A DNA stretch of 64,000 bases from Turneriella parva DSM 21527 (GCF_000266885.1 NC_018020.1:1798001-1862000), one strand, 5' to 3'; positions 41,001 to 50,366 are shown, counted from the first letter of the stretch. Program-made: numbers and translations. The notes: generated by a model not told the origin, from the letters alone.

Positions 41001-43718
41001 TTAGGCTAACGCTGCCTGGGCTGCCGCGAGCCTCGCGATGGGTACCCGGTAAGGTGAACACGAAACGTAGTCGAGGCCCACGCGGTGGCAATAGCCGATT
41101 GAGGCCGGGTCGCCACCGTGTTCACCGCATACCCCGAGTTTTATTTTCGGGTTAGTCTTGCGCCCCTTTTCAATCGCAATCTCGACGAGTTTGCCGACAC
41201 CTTCCCAGTCAAATACCTGAAATGGGTTTTGCGGGTAGATGCCCTTTTCGATGTAATAGGGCAGGTAGTGCTCTGAATCGTCGCGTGAGAAACCCGATGT
41301 CATCTGCGTCAGGTCGTTGGTACCGAAACTAAAGAACTCCGCATGCTCGGCAATCTCGTCTGCGGTGACGGCAGCGCGCGGCACTTCAATCATGGTGCCG
41401 AGCGCGTATTCGACTTTGATACCCTTTTCTTTCATCACGGCGTCAGCAGTCTCACGAATGACCTTCGCCTGATTCGCGAGCTCTTTGAAGTGGCCCACAA
41501 GCGGTACCATGATTTCGGGAAATACCTTTTTGCCCTCTTTCAAGAGCTCAGCCGCTGCTTCAATAATCGCGCGCGTCTGCATTGCGGTGATTTCAGGGTA
41601 TGTGACCCCTAACCGGCAACCGCGATGCCCGAGCATAGGGTTGAACTCTTTGAGGTCATCCATCTTTTTGTGAACGTACTGCGAGGTCTTGCCGAATGCT
41701 TTGGCAAGTTCTTCTATCTGTGCCTCTTCGTGCGGCAAAAATTCATGCAAAGGGGGATCAAGAAGTCTCACGGTGACCGCGAGCCCTTCCATGGCTGAAA
41801 AGATTCCCTTGAAGTCGGCCCGCTGGTAAGGCAAAAGTTTTGCCAACGCCTTCTCGCGTTCTTCAAGGCTTGAAGACAGAATCATCTCGCGCATTGCGGC
41901 GATGCGCTCTTCGGCAAAGAACATGTGTTCGGTGCGGCAAAGGCCAATGCCCATTGCACCATAGCTGCGCGCCACAGCAGCGTCTTCGGGGGTGTCGGCG
42001 TTGGTGCGCACCTTGAGGCGGCTGTACTGGTCAGACCACTGCATGATGCGCGCGTATTGCTGAGCGAGCAGTGATTTTTCCATGGGGAGGGTCTTGGTAA
42101 CAAACACCTGCTCGAGTTCGCTCGGTATGGTATTGAGAGAAGCGTTCAATACCTGGCCGGTGAAGCCGTCGATCGAGATATGGTCGCCTTCTTTCATTTT
42201 TACCGCTTTCGCAGTGCCCGAGTTGAACTCTACGGTGCCCGTCTTGTAATCGACTTCGAGTGCACTGCAACCAACAATGCAGGGTTTATTCATGCCGCGC
42301 GCAACCACCGCAGCATGCGACGTCATACCGCCGCGCGCAGTCAGAATACCTTCTGAGCTATGCATACCTGAAATATCTTCTGGTGACGTTTCGACACGAA
42401 CGAGTATGGACTTCACGCCTTTCTCTGCCCACTCCACGGCTTTTTCGGCGGTGAGGGCAATCTTGCCGCTCGCTGCGCCGGGGCCGGCCGGCAGACCGGT
42501 GGCGACGACGAGACCCTTCGCGAGCACTTCTTTTTTTTCTTTTTCGTCGAAAATTTTTGCGAGCAGCGACGGCAACGTGCTTGCGTCGATTCGCTTCAGT
42601 GCAGCCTTTTCATCGATCAGTTTTTCGTCGACCATTTCGACTGCGGTGCGAATCGCTGCGAATGCAGTGCGTTTGCCCGAGCGTGTCTGCAGCATGTAGA
42701 GTTTTGAGCGTTCGATCGTGAACTCGATATCTTGCATGTCTTTGTAGTGGTGCTCGAGTTTGTCTGCGTAGCTGTGCAGCTCTTTCAGAGCCTCTGGCAT
42801 TTTTTCGCCCAGCTTTTCGATTGAGAGGGGAGTGCGAATGCCTGCAACCACGTCTTCGCCCTGCGCGTTCATCAAGAACTCCCCATAGAACTTGCGCTCG
42901 CCGTTGGCAGGGTTACGCGTGAACGCGACGCCGGTGCCGCAGTCATCGCCCATGTTGCCGAAGACCATCGATTGCACGTTGACGGCTGTGCCGAGAGCCT
43001 CAGAAATATTGTTGAGTTTGCGGTAGGTGATCGCGCGGTCGTTCATCCACGAGGCGAACACGGCATCGATTGCGCCCATGAGTTGTTCTTTCGGTGATTG
43101 CGGAAAGTCACGCCCGATTTTCGCCTTAACTTCAACCTTATATTCAGCGATCAGCTTCTTGAGGTCTTCGGCGTCGAGCGCGAGGTCTTCGGTGACACCC
43201 TTCGACTTTTTAAGCCCGTCGAGAATGTGCTCGAAGTCATGGTGTTTCAGGCCGAGCACGACGTTGCCGTACATTTGTATAAAGCGGCGGTAGCTGTCGT
43301 AGGCGAACCGCGCATTGCCGGTGCTCGCGATGAGGCCCGCAACGGTTTCATCGTTGAGGCCGAGGTTCAAGATGGTATCCATCATGCCGGGCATGGATAC
43401 CGGGGCTCCCGAGCGAACAGACACCAGAAGCGGGTTCGCTTTATCGCCGAATTTCTTGCCTATGGCTGCCTCGAGTTCGGCGATGCCCTTGTCGATCTGC
43501 GCTTGCAGATCGGCGGGGTACTTGTTGCCGTTGGCGTAATAATAGGTGCAGACTTCGGTTGAGATCGTAAAACCCGGGGGCACGGGAATGCCGAGCGTGG
43601 TCATCTCGGCAAGGTTGGCACCTTTGCCGCCCAGAAGCTTCTTATCCCCTGCACCGCCTTCGGTGCGACCGGCCGAGAAGAAATAGACAAACTTGCCGGG
43701 TTGAACTGTTTGAGCCAT
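41001..43718 (-). CDS. ppdK: Pyruvate, phosphate dikinase
   Basis: 905 residues, close to the usual ~880-900. It interconverts pyruvate, ATP and Pi with PEP, AMP and PPi. An N-terminal ATP-grasp half (LLGGKGANLAEMTTLGIPVP, FGNMGDDCGTGVAFTRNP) is followed by the swivelling phospho-His domain (GGMTSHAAVVARGMNKPC, His468) and the C-terminal PEP-binding TIM barrel (SFGTNDLTQMTSGFSRDD, KLGVCGEHGGDPASI). PPi made here could be removed by the Ppa encoded at 31045. A palindromic site lies in the upstream divergent region. Confidence 0.96.
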   Translation of the reverse strand: MAQTVQPGKFVYFFSAGRTEGGAGDKKLLGGKGANLAEMTTLGIPVPPGFTISTEVCTYYYANGNKYPADLQAQIDKGIAELEAAIGKKFGDKANPLLVSVRSGAPVSMPGMMDTILNLGLNDETVAGLIASTGNARFAYDSYRRFIQMYGNVVLGLKHHDFEHILDGLKKSKGVTEDLALDAEDLKKLIAEYKVEVKAKIGRDFPQSPKEQLMGAIDAVFASWMNDRAITYRKLNNISEALGTAVNVQSMVFGNMGDDCGTGVAFTRNPANGERKFYGEFLMNAQGEDVVAGIRTPLSIEKLGEKMPEALKELHSYADKLEHHYKDMQDIEFTIERSKLYMLQTRSGKRTAFAAIRTAVEMVDEKLIDEKAALKRIDASTLPSLLAKIFDEKEKKEVLAKGLVVATGLPAGPGAASGKIALTAEKAVEWAEKGVKSILVRVETSPEDISGMHSSEGILTARGGMTSHAAVVARGMNKPCIVGCSALEVDYKTGTVEFNSGTAKAVKMKEGDHISIDGFTGQVLNASLNTIPSELEQVFVTKTLPMEKSLLAQQYARIMQWSDQYSRLKVRTNADTPEDAAVARSYGAMGIGLCRTEHMFFAEERIAAMREMILSSSLEEREKALAKLLPYQRADFKGIFSAMEGLAVTVRLLDPPLHEFLPHEEAQIEELAKAFGKTSQYVHKKMDDLKEFNPMLGHRGCRLGVTYPEITAMQTRAIIEAAAELLKEGKKVFPEIMVPLVGHFKELANQAKVIRETADAVMKEKGIKVEYALGTMIEVPRAAVTADEIAEHAEFFSFGTNDLTQMTSGFSRDDSEHYLPYYIEKGIYPQNPFQVFDWEGVGKLVEIAIEKGRKTNPKIKLGVCGEHGGDPASIGYCHRVGLDYVSCSPYRVPIARLAAAQAALA

Positions 43719-43745
43719 TACTCAGCACCTGAGTTTTTGACGTCT

Positions 43746-43761
43746 TGTAAACGAGTTTACA
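43746..43761. promoter_or_regulatory. Palindromic site TGTAAAC-GA-GTTTACA
   Basis: Seven-base arms with a 2-base centre, placed between divergent ppdK and the sensor-like gene, 28 bases from the ppdK start and 7 bases upstream of the -35 box at 43769. Size and symmetry suit a repressor or activator dimer; the protein is unknown. Confidence 0.5.
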
Positions 43762-43768
43762 CTCAAAA

Positions 43769-43796
43769 TTGACGCCCGGTCTGCCGATCATATAAT
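43769..43796 (+). promoter_or_regulatory. Sigma70 promoter abutting the ATG at 43802
   Basis: TTGACG, 16-base spacer, perfect TATAAT, then only 5 bases to the ATG. Transcription starting ~6-7 bases after the -10 box would begin at or next to the start codon. No Shine-Dalgarno is present. Confidence 0.7.
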
Positions 43797-43801
43797 TACG
43801 T

Positions 43802-45271
43802 ATGTCTTCATCGCCCGTGACTGCAAAACCGCATCCCGCCCTTGCTGTCAGGTTGACGATGACACTCGGGCTGATCATGCTCGCCGTTGGGGCAGCCTTT
43901 TCTGCAATCTACTTTGTACTTTCTGTTTCGCTGTTTTCGAGGCTGGCGACGCAGCAACTCGACCAAAAGGCAAAAAGCGCCGAGGTGATTGTGCGCGCTG
44001 TGTCGCTTTCGCGCGACGCGATCAATACCATGACTTATATTCGAAATCTGCAAAATGGCGGATTTAACGATGCCATCGGGGTTTTTAACGAAAAAGGCCA
44101 GCTTGTCACGCATACCGACGAAAGCATCGCGACTGCGCTCGGCAAGGTGGTCACTGACCCAAAACTGAAACTCGCAGAGGTCGTCGCGCAAGAGAAACTT
44201 CTGCAAGATGTTCTCGCGTACCGCCGTACGCGGCCCGTGAACCCGCTGTACAATCTGGGTGAAGCCCACTATACCGCACTGGTACAAGAAAAAGCGACTA
44301 TCCTCATTGCGCTTACGGCGCAAAAGCCGAAGATGGTTACCCTCGCGGCTTCGTTCTTTTTGCTCTGTCTTCTTGCAGTCGGCATCAACACACTGTTCGT
44401 CTATCACTACGGTCATTCGATTGCGCACAGTCTGGCGCAAATCGTGCGTGGCCTGGATGTCGATTCAATACGGGTAGAAAGCATCGAATCGCAGTATATT
44501 GAGATCGATGCGCTGGCGCAGGCAGTCGATGAAAAGATCAGGCAGAGCCGTGTGGCACTGCCGCCACCTGCCGGTGAAGTTTCGAAGAGTGACGGCGTAA
44601 TTTCGACCCTACAGGCGAAACTTTTTGAGAGACCTTTTCCGCGAATGGAAGGTTATGAGCTCGCCGTTTACCCGCGCCGCCCCAAGAACGAAACCCATGA
44701 ATTTATTTCAGGCGCTTATGAGCCGGGGCACGTCGATGTACTGATCGGCATTACCGACGCCGACAGCGTCGAAGCCCTGCTGGCAAAACACCGCATGCAA
44801 GAGCGATTCTTCGCTTTGGCGAAACAGAATCTCAGCTCAGACGAACTCGCCCGCAACATCTGGACTGCATTTTTCGCGCACAGCGAACTTGTGCCCGGCA
44901 TATTCTTCGCGCGCCTCGACGAAGCCGCCAAATCGATGGATATCTGCCGCGCGGGTGGTGTGCACCTCTTTGAAGTTACCCCCGACAGCGTCTGCCATGA
45001 GATCAATGTGGGCAGCACCGAATTTGGCTCAGAATACACGATGATTTCAGAGCACCGCCTGACAGCGGGCAGCTACTTTGTCATGGTTTCTCACGATGCT
45101 TTTAGCGCGATGGAGCTTTCGTCTGGCGATTTCGCAGAAGTTATCGCAAAGCTTTCAGCAAGTAAGAGCGCCAAACTTCTGCTCGCAGGCCTTTTAGAGA
45201 AGATTCACCAGAAACTGCCGGCCGGTGAAACCGTGCCCGGTCTGATTGCTGTTCTTTCAGAAAGAAAGTAG
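43802..45271 (+). CDS. Membrane sensor with degenerate SpoIIE-type C-terminal domain
   Basis: 489 residues. Two membrane helices (~25-45 and ~180-200: LTMTLGLIMLAVGAAFSAIY; LAASFFLLCLLAVGINTLFVY) flank a periplasmic ~130-residue sensor region. The cytoplasmic part, from LQAKLFERPFPRMEGYELAV onward, follows the order of SpoIIE/RsbU phosphatase domains, but metal sites are missing: the GGD position reads ISGAYEPG, the second Asp block reads GITDADSVEALLAK, and the final SDG position reads VSHDAF. It is therefore probably a non-catalytic relative. Classification is by overall pattern and is moderately certain. Confidence 0.65.
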   Translation: MSSSPVTAKPHPALAVRLTMTLGLIMLAVGAAFSAIYFVLSVSLFSRLATQQLDQKAKSAEVIVRAVSLSRDAINTMTYIRNLQNGGFNDAIGVFNEKGQLVTHTDESIATALGKVVTDPKLKLAEVVAQEKLLQDVLAYRRTRPVNPLYNLGEAHYTALVQEKATILIALTAQKPKMVTLAASFFLLCLLAVGINTLFVYHYGHSIAHSLAQIVRGLDVDSIRVESIESQYIEIDALAQAVDEKIRQSRVALPPPAGEVSKSDGVISTLQAKLFERPFPRMEGYELAVYPRRPKNETHEFISGAYEPGHVDVLIGITDADSVEALLAKHRMQERFFALAKQNLSSDELARNIWTAFFAHSELVPGIFFARLDEAAKSMDICRAGGVHLFEVTPDSVCHEINVGSTEFGSEYTMISEHRLTAGSYFVMVSHDAFSAMELSSGDFAEVIAKLSASKSAKLLLAGLLEKIHQKLPAGETVPGLIAVLSERK

Positions 45272-45272
45272 G

Positions 45273-45725
45273 CTAGCGCTCAAATATTCTCACGGGGCGG
45301 CCATTTGCGCCTACAGCCACATAAGTCACTTCGCAGGCGATAATTTCGCGCGATGTCTGCTTCTCAGGGTCGTACGCCACGGCTTTGCCTTCGGCGGTAA
45401 CGCTGCTGCGGCGAACGTCTTTGATGCGCGCATAGATCTGAATGATATCACCGAGGTAGCCTGGCGCCTTAAAGTAGACGTTGTTCATGCTCACAGTCAC
45501 CATCGACTTATAGCGCAGCCGGTTGGTGCAGTGCAGGTAAACATCGGTGTCGAGCCACGCAAGCAGCTGCCCACCAAAAATATGGTGGTTCGGGTTCAGG
45601 TGCTCTGACATTACCATGTGCTGCGTCACGAGCGAAAAATCTTCTTGCACCAGATCGTGTACGGTCGGCTCACCGGCGCGGTCGCCGCGTTGCCGGCGTT
45701 CGCTGCCCTCACCCTGTATAGCCAC
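45273..45725 (-). CDS. Acyl-CoA thioesterase family (hotdog fold)
   Basis: 150 residues. The signature HLNPNHHIFGGQLLAWLD is that of YciA/BFIT-type acyl-CoA thioesterases, followed by VSMNNVYFKAPGYLGDII. They hydrolyse acyl-CoA to free fatty acid and CoA. The start is uncertain: the GTG at 45725 is the longest, while the family-like part begins ~30 codons later. It lies 14 bases after the OmpA-type gene on the same strand. Confidence 0.82.
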   Translation of the reverse strand: MAIQGEGSERRQRGDRAGEPTVHDLVQEDFSLVTQHMVMSEHLNPNHHIFGGQLLAWLDTDVYLHCTNRLRYKSMVTVSMNNVYFKAPGYLGDIIQIYARIKDVRRSSVTAEGKAVAYDPEKQTSREIIACEVTYVAVGANGRPVRIFER

Positions 45726-45739
45726 GGTAATATTCTGCC

Positions 45740-48031
45740 TTACTTGATGCGTATTTCAGTATTCGGTATCGCACCCGGTGTAGAGTTTTCAGGGGGCACG
45801 GGTTCGGCAACCGGCTTTGCCGGTGCGGCCGGTTTACCGGGTTCAATAACCCCCGTTTCTGCGCCTGGCACAATTTTGTCGTCTGTCGGCTCTGGTTTTG
45901 CCGATGGCTCAACTTCTTCGGGCGGCAGCGGCTTTTTCTTGGCGGGCTTTTTCGCCGCTTTTGCCGGCTTCTTGACCGGTGCGGGCTTTGCTGGCTTCAC
46001 GGGCTTTTCGGGCTTCTCAGAGGTATCGGGCGCGACATCTTCGCCGCCATCATTCTTATCTTTGCTGGCGTCGAAATAGATCTCGGCGCGGCGGTTTTTG
46101 CGTCGGCCTTCGACAGTGCTTTCGTCTTTGCTCGCCGGCCGTGTTGCGCCGAAGGCTTTGGTGATAATCATCTCGGCCGGAATACCGTATTGCACGAGCC
46201 GCTTCTTCACGAACGCAGCGCGCGACCGCGAGAGTTTCATGTTATAGTCGGGGCCGCCGCGGCTATCGGCATGGCCATAGACATAGACGTATTTGTGGGG
46301 CTGCTTGTTCCACAGGTCGACCACATTCTTGAGACCTGAAGCTTTCTCGTTATTGAGGCGGTTCGAGACGTTGGTTGAAAAGTACACGATTGCCTCGAGT
46401 CCGCCGGGGCCTTTTGTCGGTACCACTTCGACGTCGCCCTGGTCTTTGCGCTTCATGACGAGCTTCAGCTCTGCGTCACCTAAGAGCTCGCCGTTGGGGC
46501 CGCGAATCAGATCACCGACGTTGCGCGATTCGGCGAGGTTTTCAAAACCCTTGAGCGATGCTGAAACTGTCAGCTTTTGCTTTTCGAGCGCCGCGAGTGC
46601 GTCTTCGGGTTTTTTGTACCGCGACATTGCGGGTATGCTCAGGCGACCGGCGCCGTTTTTAAACGGCAGAATTGTTTCGTCTTTTATATCGGGTGCCAGT
46701 GTGTAAGTGGCTGCGGGTTTCAACGTGCGATTCTTGTCGTCGACGAAAAGTACCGTGAGGTTGATCTGTTTTGGTAGCGCGATGGCCCGTACCATTTCGA
46801 AATCCTTCTGAATGGTGACGGGCGTGTTCACGTCGCGCAGGTCTGCGATGTATTCAATCGGCTGGTAGCCGGGTGCAGTGACCGTGAACTTGTATTGTTT
46901 CTTGTTGATGAGGTCTGCGCTATAGAGACCGTCGGGCTGCTGCGTCGAAAAGTTGCGTTCACCGTCGAGATCAGATATGCGAATATTCGCCTCAATGCCT
47001 TTGTCGCTGAATTTTTCTTTCACGCGCCCTTTGATTGTTACCACAACTTCAGGTTTGGCAAAATCGGGAACGCGCGCCCGGTAAATATCGAAGCTGCCCT
47101 GGCCGTTCTCGCGGTTTGATGCAAAATACATGAAGTTACCATTGCGCACGACTGTCGGGTATTCGTCGTCGAATTTTGAGTTGTAGGGAGTACCCAGATT
47201 GGCCGGGCGTTTCCATTTTGATTCTTCGTCGTTGCTGCCGCCGTTTGCCGCGATGTCTTGCAGCATCTGCGTCACGTAGACGTCGTAGCCACCGACGCCG
47301 CCCGCGCGGTCAGACGAAAAATAGAGCGTAATGTTGTCTGAGTGAATAGCGGGAGTCACCTCTGATGAGGGCGTGTTGATCGTTCTGCCGGCATTGCGTG
47401 GCTTGCCCCAGCGTTTTGCCGCAAAATCGTATTCAGAAACCCAGATATCGTCGCGGCCAAAACCGCCTGGCCGGTCAGAACTGAAAAACAGGTAGTGACC
47501 GTCTTGAGAAATAGAGGGCATTCGGTCGTGAAAATCGGTGTTGATCTCGACCACGGGTTCGGGCACGCTCCATTTGCCGTCACGCTGAATCGTGTAATAC
47601 AGGTTGGTGAGCTGCGGGCCGGGCCGGCCGTCTTCACCGAACGATGCAAAATACATTTCGTAGTCTCCGCTCGGCAATTTACGCAAAGTGGGATGTCCGT
47701 CGAAATAGCCAGAATTCACCGGCAGGCCGACATTCGCGGGTGTTTTGAAACGGGGTGCACCCGCGGTGACCTCATTCTCCGCAAACCACAGGTCGAAATC
47801 ACCCGATTCGCCGACACCACCCGGGCGGTTCGACTGAAAATAGAGAAAGTGTTCGTCTGCAGTAATGTAAGGCGTGTATTCGCTGTATGGGGTATTGACC
47901 GCACCAATGTTCTGAATCTGGGCCACATTGTCGGCAGTGACGGGCAGGCGTGCGCCCTGCGCAATTAAAGCAGGCATGACCATCAGCAAGGCGGCAATGC
48001 TGCCCGCAGCGCCCATATTTCGAAACTTCAT
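45740..48031 (-). CDS. OmpA-family protein with PD40 repeats and Lys/Pro-rich tail
   Basis: 763 residues, exported by an N-terminal signal (IAALLMVMPALIAQGA). PD40/TolB-like beta-propeller repeats come first (YLYFQSNRPGG-type blocks: FLYFQSNRPGGVGESGDFDL, YLFFSSDRPGGFGRDDIWV, TLYFSSDRAGGVGGYDVYV). A carboxypeptidase-regulatory-like beta domain follows (TIKGRVKEKFSDKGIEANI), then an OmpA peptidoglycan-binding domain (YVYGHADSRGGPDYNMKLSR, RRKNRRAEIYF). Unusually, ~110 residues of Lys/Pro/Ala/Glu-rich sequence follow the OmpA domain. It probably links outer membrane to cell wall. Confidence 0.9.
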   Translation of the reverse strand: MKFRNMGAAGSIAALLMVMPALIAQGARLPVTADNVAQIQNIGAVNTPYSEYTPYITADEHFLYFQSNRPGGVGESGDFDLWFAENEVTAGAPRFKTPANVGLPVNSGYFDGHPTLRKLPSGDYEMYFASFGEDGRPGPQLTNLYYTIQRDGKWSVPEPVVEINTDFHDRMPSISQDGHYLFFSSDRPGGFGRDDIWVSEYDFAAKRWGKPRNAGRTINTPSSEVTPAIHSDNITLYFSSDRAGGVGGYDVYVTQMLQDIAANGGSNDEESKWKRPANLGTPYNSKFDDEYPTVVRNGNFMYFASNRENGQGSFDIYRARVPDFAKPEVVVTIKGRVKEKFSDKGIEANIRISDLDGERNFSTQQPDGLYSADLINKKQYKFTVTAPGYQPIEYIADLRDVNTPVTIQKDFEMVRAIALPKQINLTVLFVDDKNRTLKPAATYTLAPDIKDETILPFKNGAGRLSIPAMSRYKKPEDALAALEKQKLTVSASLKGFENLAESRNVGDLIRGPNGELLGDAELKLVMKRKDQGDVEVVPTKGPGGLEAIVYFSTNVSNRLNNEKASGLKNVVDLWNKQPHKYVYVYGHADSRGGPDYNMKLSRSRAAFVKKRLVQYGIPAEMIITKAFGATRPASKDESTVEGRRKNRRAEIYFDASKDKNDGGEDVAPDTSEKPEKPVKPAKPAPVKKPAKAAKKPAKKKPLPPEEVEPSAKPEPTDDKIVPGAETGVIEPGKPAAPAKPVAEPVPPENSTPGAIPNTEIRIK

Positions 48032-48078
48032 AAGTCACGTCTGCCGGGCAGACATACGCGGTGAATTACTTTAGCAGG

Positions 48079-48786
48079 TTATGGCTTGAGGTCTTCCCGA
48101 TATGTGATCTTCACGTTGGCAGCGTCGCCCTCGAATGTATGCACCGACAGGCCAAGCGACAGACAGAGCGAACCCTCGTCGGTGAAATCCATGGCGAGCT
48201 GGCCGCGCGCAACCGCGCGCGATTCAGCCTCTTGAAAAGTGTTGTAGTGTACCAGCTGCGGGGTTTGCACACGGTTGAGCTCCCCCCTGTTCTCGTAGGT
48301 GACGACGTTCTTGCCGTCAACGCGCACGATAGAATCGACCACCGGCATCACAGGTATAAATGCAGGCAACGCGGGGGATAACAAACCCAAATGTTTGCTT
48401 ACCCGCTGCAGAAACTCACCCGAAAGGTAGGGTCGATTGGCGTCATGTACAAGCAAGCGCTCGACGTTCTGAAACTTTCGCACCGCATTGATGCCCGACA
48501 AAAAACTGCCAAAACGCGTCACACCCGCTGCGGCATATCTGAACTGCCTGCCTGGAAAATCCGCTGCCAGTTTCTCGAGAATCGGGTTCAAGACAGCGCT
48601 GCCGGCCGTGTTCTTCGGCGAGACAAAAATGGCGATGTCGATCGGCAAAGCGGCGAGCAATTTGCGCGCGGTGACTTCAAACAGCGGGCGCGCAACGCCT
48701 TCATGCTCAAGTTCGAGAAATTGTTTGGGGGTAGGGCCACCGAAGCGGCTGCCAGAGCCGCCCATAAGTAACAGCAGAGCGTTCAT
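48079..48786 (-). CDS. ispD: 2-C-methyl-D-erythritol 4-phosphate cytidylyltransferase
   Basis: 235 residues. IspD activates MEP with CTP in the non-mevalonate isoprenoid pathway. The N-terminal CTP loop LLMGGSGSRFGGPTPKQFL, VHDANRPYLSGEF and RVQTPQLVHYNTF match family blocks, and DFTDEGSLCLSLG is near the C-terminus. The neighbouring PIN-TRAM and CarD genes are commonly found beside ispD in bacteria, which supports the call. A 46-bp perfect palindrome separates it from the PIN-TRAM gene. Confidence 0.88.
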   Translation of the reverse strand: MNALLLLMGGSGSRFGGPTPKQFLELEHEGVARPLFEVTARKLLAALPIDIAIFVSPKNTAGSAVLNPILEKLAADFPGRQFRYAAAGVTRFGSFLSGINAVRKFQNVERLLVHDANRPYLSGEFLQRVSKHLGLLSPALPAFIPVMPVVDSIVRVDGKNVVTYENRGELNRVQTPQLVHYNTFQEAESRAVARGQLAMDFTDEGSLCLSLGLSVHTFEGDAANVKITYREDLKP

Positions 48787-48795
48787 ATAATTTGC

Positions 48796-48841
48796 CCTCG
48801 CGCAGTAGGGGTAGGTTTAAACCTACCCCTACTGCGCGAGG
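48796..48841. terminator. 46-bp perfect palindrome, no loop
   Basis: Two 23-base arms (CCTCGCGCAGTAGGGG... and complement) meet at TTT/AAA, 9 bases upstream of the ispD ATG and 15 bases after the PIN-TRAM stop. Among the most perfect inverted repeats in the window. Confidence 0.65.
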
Positions 48842-48856
48842 AGTTTCAGCAAATAT

Positions 48857-49756
48857 TTACTTTTGCGCCAATTTGGTGAATACCATCTTGCCGGCGTTCG
48901 TCTGAATGACCGAGGTGACGTTGATCTTCACTTTCTTGCCGATCAGTTTGCCGCCGCCTTCGATCACGACCATCGTGCCGTCTTCGAGGTATGCGATGCC
49001 CTGGTTTTCGTCTTTGCCTTCTTTCACAACCTGAAGTTCAATTTCTTCGCCTGGCAGAACCACGGGCTTCAGTGCGTTCGCGAGGTTATTCATGTTGAGC
49101 ACGCGCACGCCCTGAAGCTCTGCAACCTTGTTCAGGTTGAAGTCGTTCGTGACAAGATAACCACCCGTGTCTTTCGCGAGGCGAATCAGTTTCTGGTCAA
49201 CTTCACGCGTTTCTGTGTAATCTTTGTAAGAAATCTTCACCTCGAGATCGCTGCGCTTCTGTAGCTGGTTCAGCATATCAAGACCGCGACGGCCACGGTT
49301 GCGTTTGATCGCGTCTGGCGAATCAGAAATCAGTTGAATTTCACGCAGTACAAAGTTCGGTACAAGAAAAGGTGGCTCGAGAAAGCCGGTCGCGGCGATG
49401 TCGATAATGCGCCCGTCGATAATGATCGACGTATCGAGAATCTTGGTTTTTGATTCGGTGACGGTTGCCGGCTTTGCGTCTTCGCTGTTTGCCGCAGCCT
49501 TGTCAACGCGGGGCCCGAGCGCCGCAGGTTGCGGCGCGACGACAGGTACTTTTGCCTGCGCAGGCCACAGCAGCCCAAAGCCGACTGAACTCGCGATCAC
49601 GAGTACCGCGAGCACAACGTAGCTGATTGTTCCTGGCGTGTCTTTCAGATATGGATTCAGCGAGCCCGCAGCGACCATGCCGGCGAGCGCACCGAGCAGG
49701 TAGGGCAGGTAATTTTTCACGGGCGTCTGCGCCGCAAATGATTGGGAATGTTTCAT
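48857..49756 (-). CDS. PIN/TRAM-domain membrane protein (YacL type)
   Basis: 299 residues. Two N-terminal membrane helices ([32 protein letters not shown]) precede a PIN ribonuclease-like domain ([36 protein letters not shown], acidic residues present) and a C-terminal TRAM RNA-binding domain ([16 protein letters not shown]). YacL of Gram-positives has four helices, so the membrane part is shorter here. A good Shine-Dalgarno (AAGGAGGG) precedes the ATG. The physiological role is poorly known. Confidence 0.88.
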   Translation of the reverse strand: MKHSQSFAAQTPVKNYLPYLLGALAGMVAAGSLNPYLKDTPGTISYVVLAVLVIASSVGFGLLWPAQAKVPVVAPQPAALGPRVDKAAANSEDAKPATVTESKTKILDTSIIIDGRIIDIAATGFLEPPFLVPNFVLREIQLISDSPDAIKRNRGRRGLDMLNQLQKRSDLEVKISYKDYTETREVDQKLIRLAKDTGGYLVTNDFNLNKVAELQGVRVLNMNNLANALKPVVLPGEEIELQVVKEGKDENQGIAYLEDGTMVVIEGGGKLIGKKVKINVTSVIQTNAGKMVFTKLAQK

Positions 49757-49800
49757 TTTCCCTCCTTCTTTATCAGGTCGGGAAAAATGCCGTGCTGATG

Positions 49801-50280
49801 CTACTTCGACAAGATATCTGAAATCATATTACTTGCGTCTTCGGCTGTGATGCCCTTTGCCAGGGCAACTTCGTTGATCATTAGAGAATAAGCCGACTCA
49901 TAGAGCTTTCGCTCCATGACAGAAAGTTCTTTATCCCGCGCCCGCTTATAGAGGTTGCGGCAGACTTCGGCCACTGCAGTGATTGAACCTGACTTTACTT
50001 TGGTCAGGTTGTTCTGGTATCTGATTTTCCAATCTTCTTCTTGCTCGACATAGTCTTCTTGCAGAAGTTTCGAGATTTTAGGAATCTGCTTTTTATCCAT
50101 AATATGCCTGAGACCGATTGTCTCGGCATTGTCTACGGGCACCATGACCCGCATTCTGGTATTAATGAGCTCAACGACGTAATATTTTTTCTTCTTATTG
50201 AGAATCGTCTTGGTTGCGATTTCTACGATCTTGCCGACGCCATGCATCGGGTATACGACATTTTCCTCGAGATTAAACAT
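49801..50280 (-). CDS. CarD family RNA polymerase-binding regulator
   Basis: 159 residues. The CarD/TRCF RNAP-interacting domain is at the N-terminus ([40 protein letters not shown]), followed by a helical DNA-binding C-terminal part ([20 protein letters not shown]). CarD stabilises promoter open complexes. The ATG at 50280 gives the standard N-terminus [11 protein letters not shown], so the longer in-frame start at 50340 is not used. It lies 44 bases before the PIN-TRAM gene. Confidence 0.93.
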   Translation of the reverse strand: MFNLEENVVYPMHGVGKIVEIATKTILNKKKKYYVVELINTRMRVMVPVDNAETIGLRHIMDKKQIPKISKLLQEDYVEQEEDWKIRYQNNLTKVKSGSITAVAEVCRNLYKRARDKELSVMERKLYESAYSLMINEVALAKGITAEDASNMISDILSK

Positions 50281-50366
50281 TATAGTCTTGCCGCCTAACG
50301 GCGACATTAGGGGCTTCGGTGGCGAAAGACGTGTGGTCAATCAATAATCGGACATAGTTTTCTAGC

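Noticed and set aside
50281-50340. Twenty extra N-terminal codons for CarD
   Set aside because: The family N-terminus begins at the ATG at 50280, and the extra segment matches nothing.
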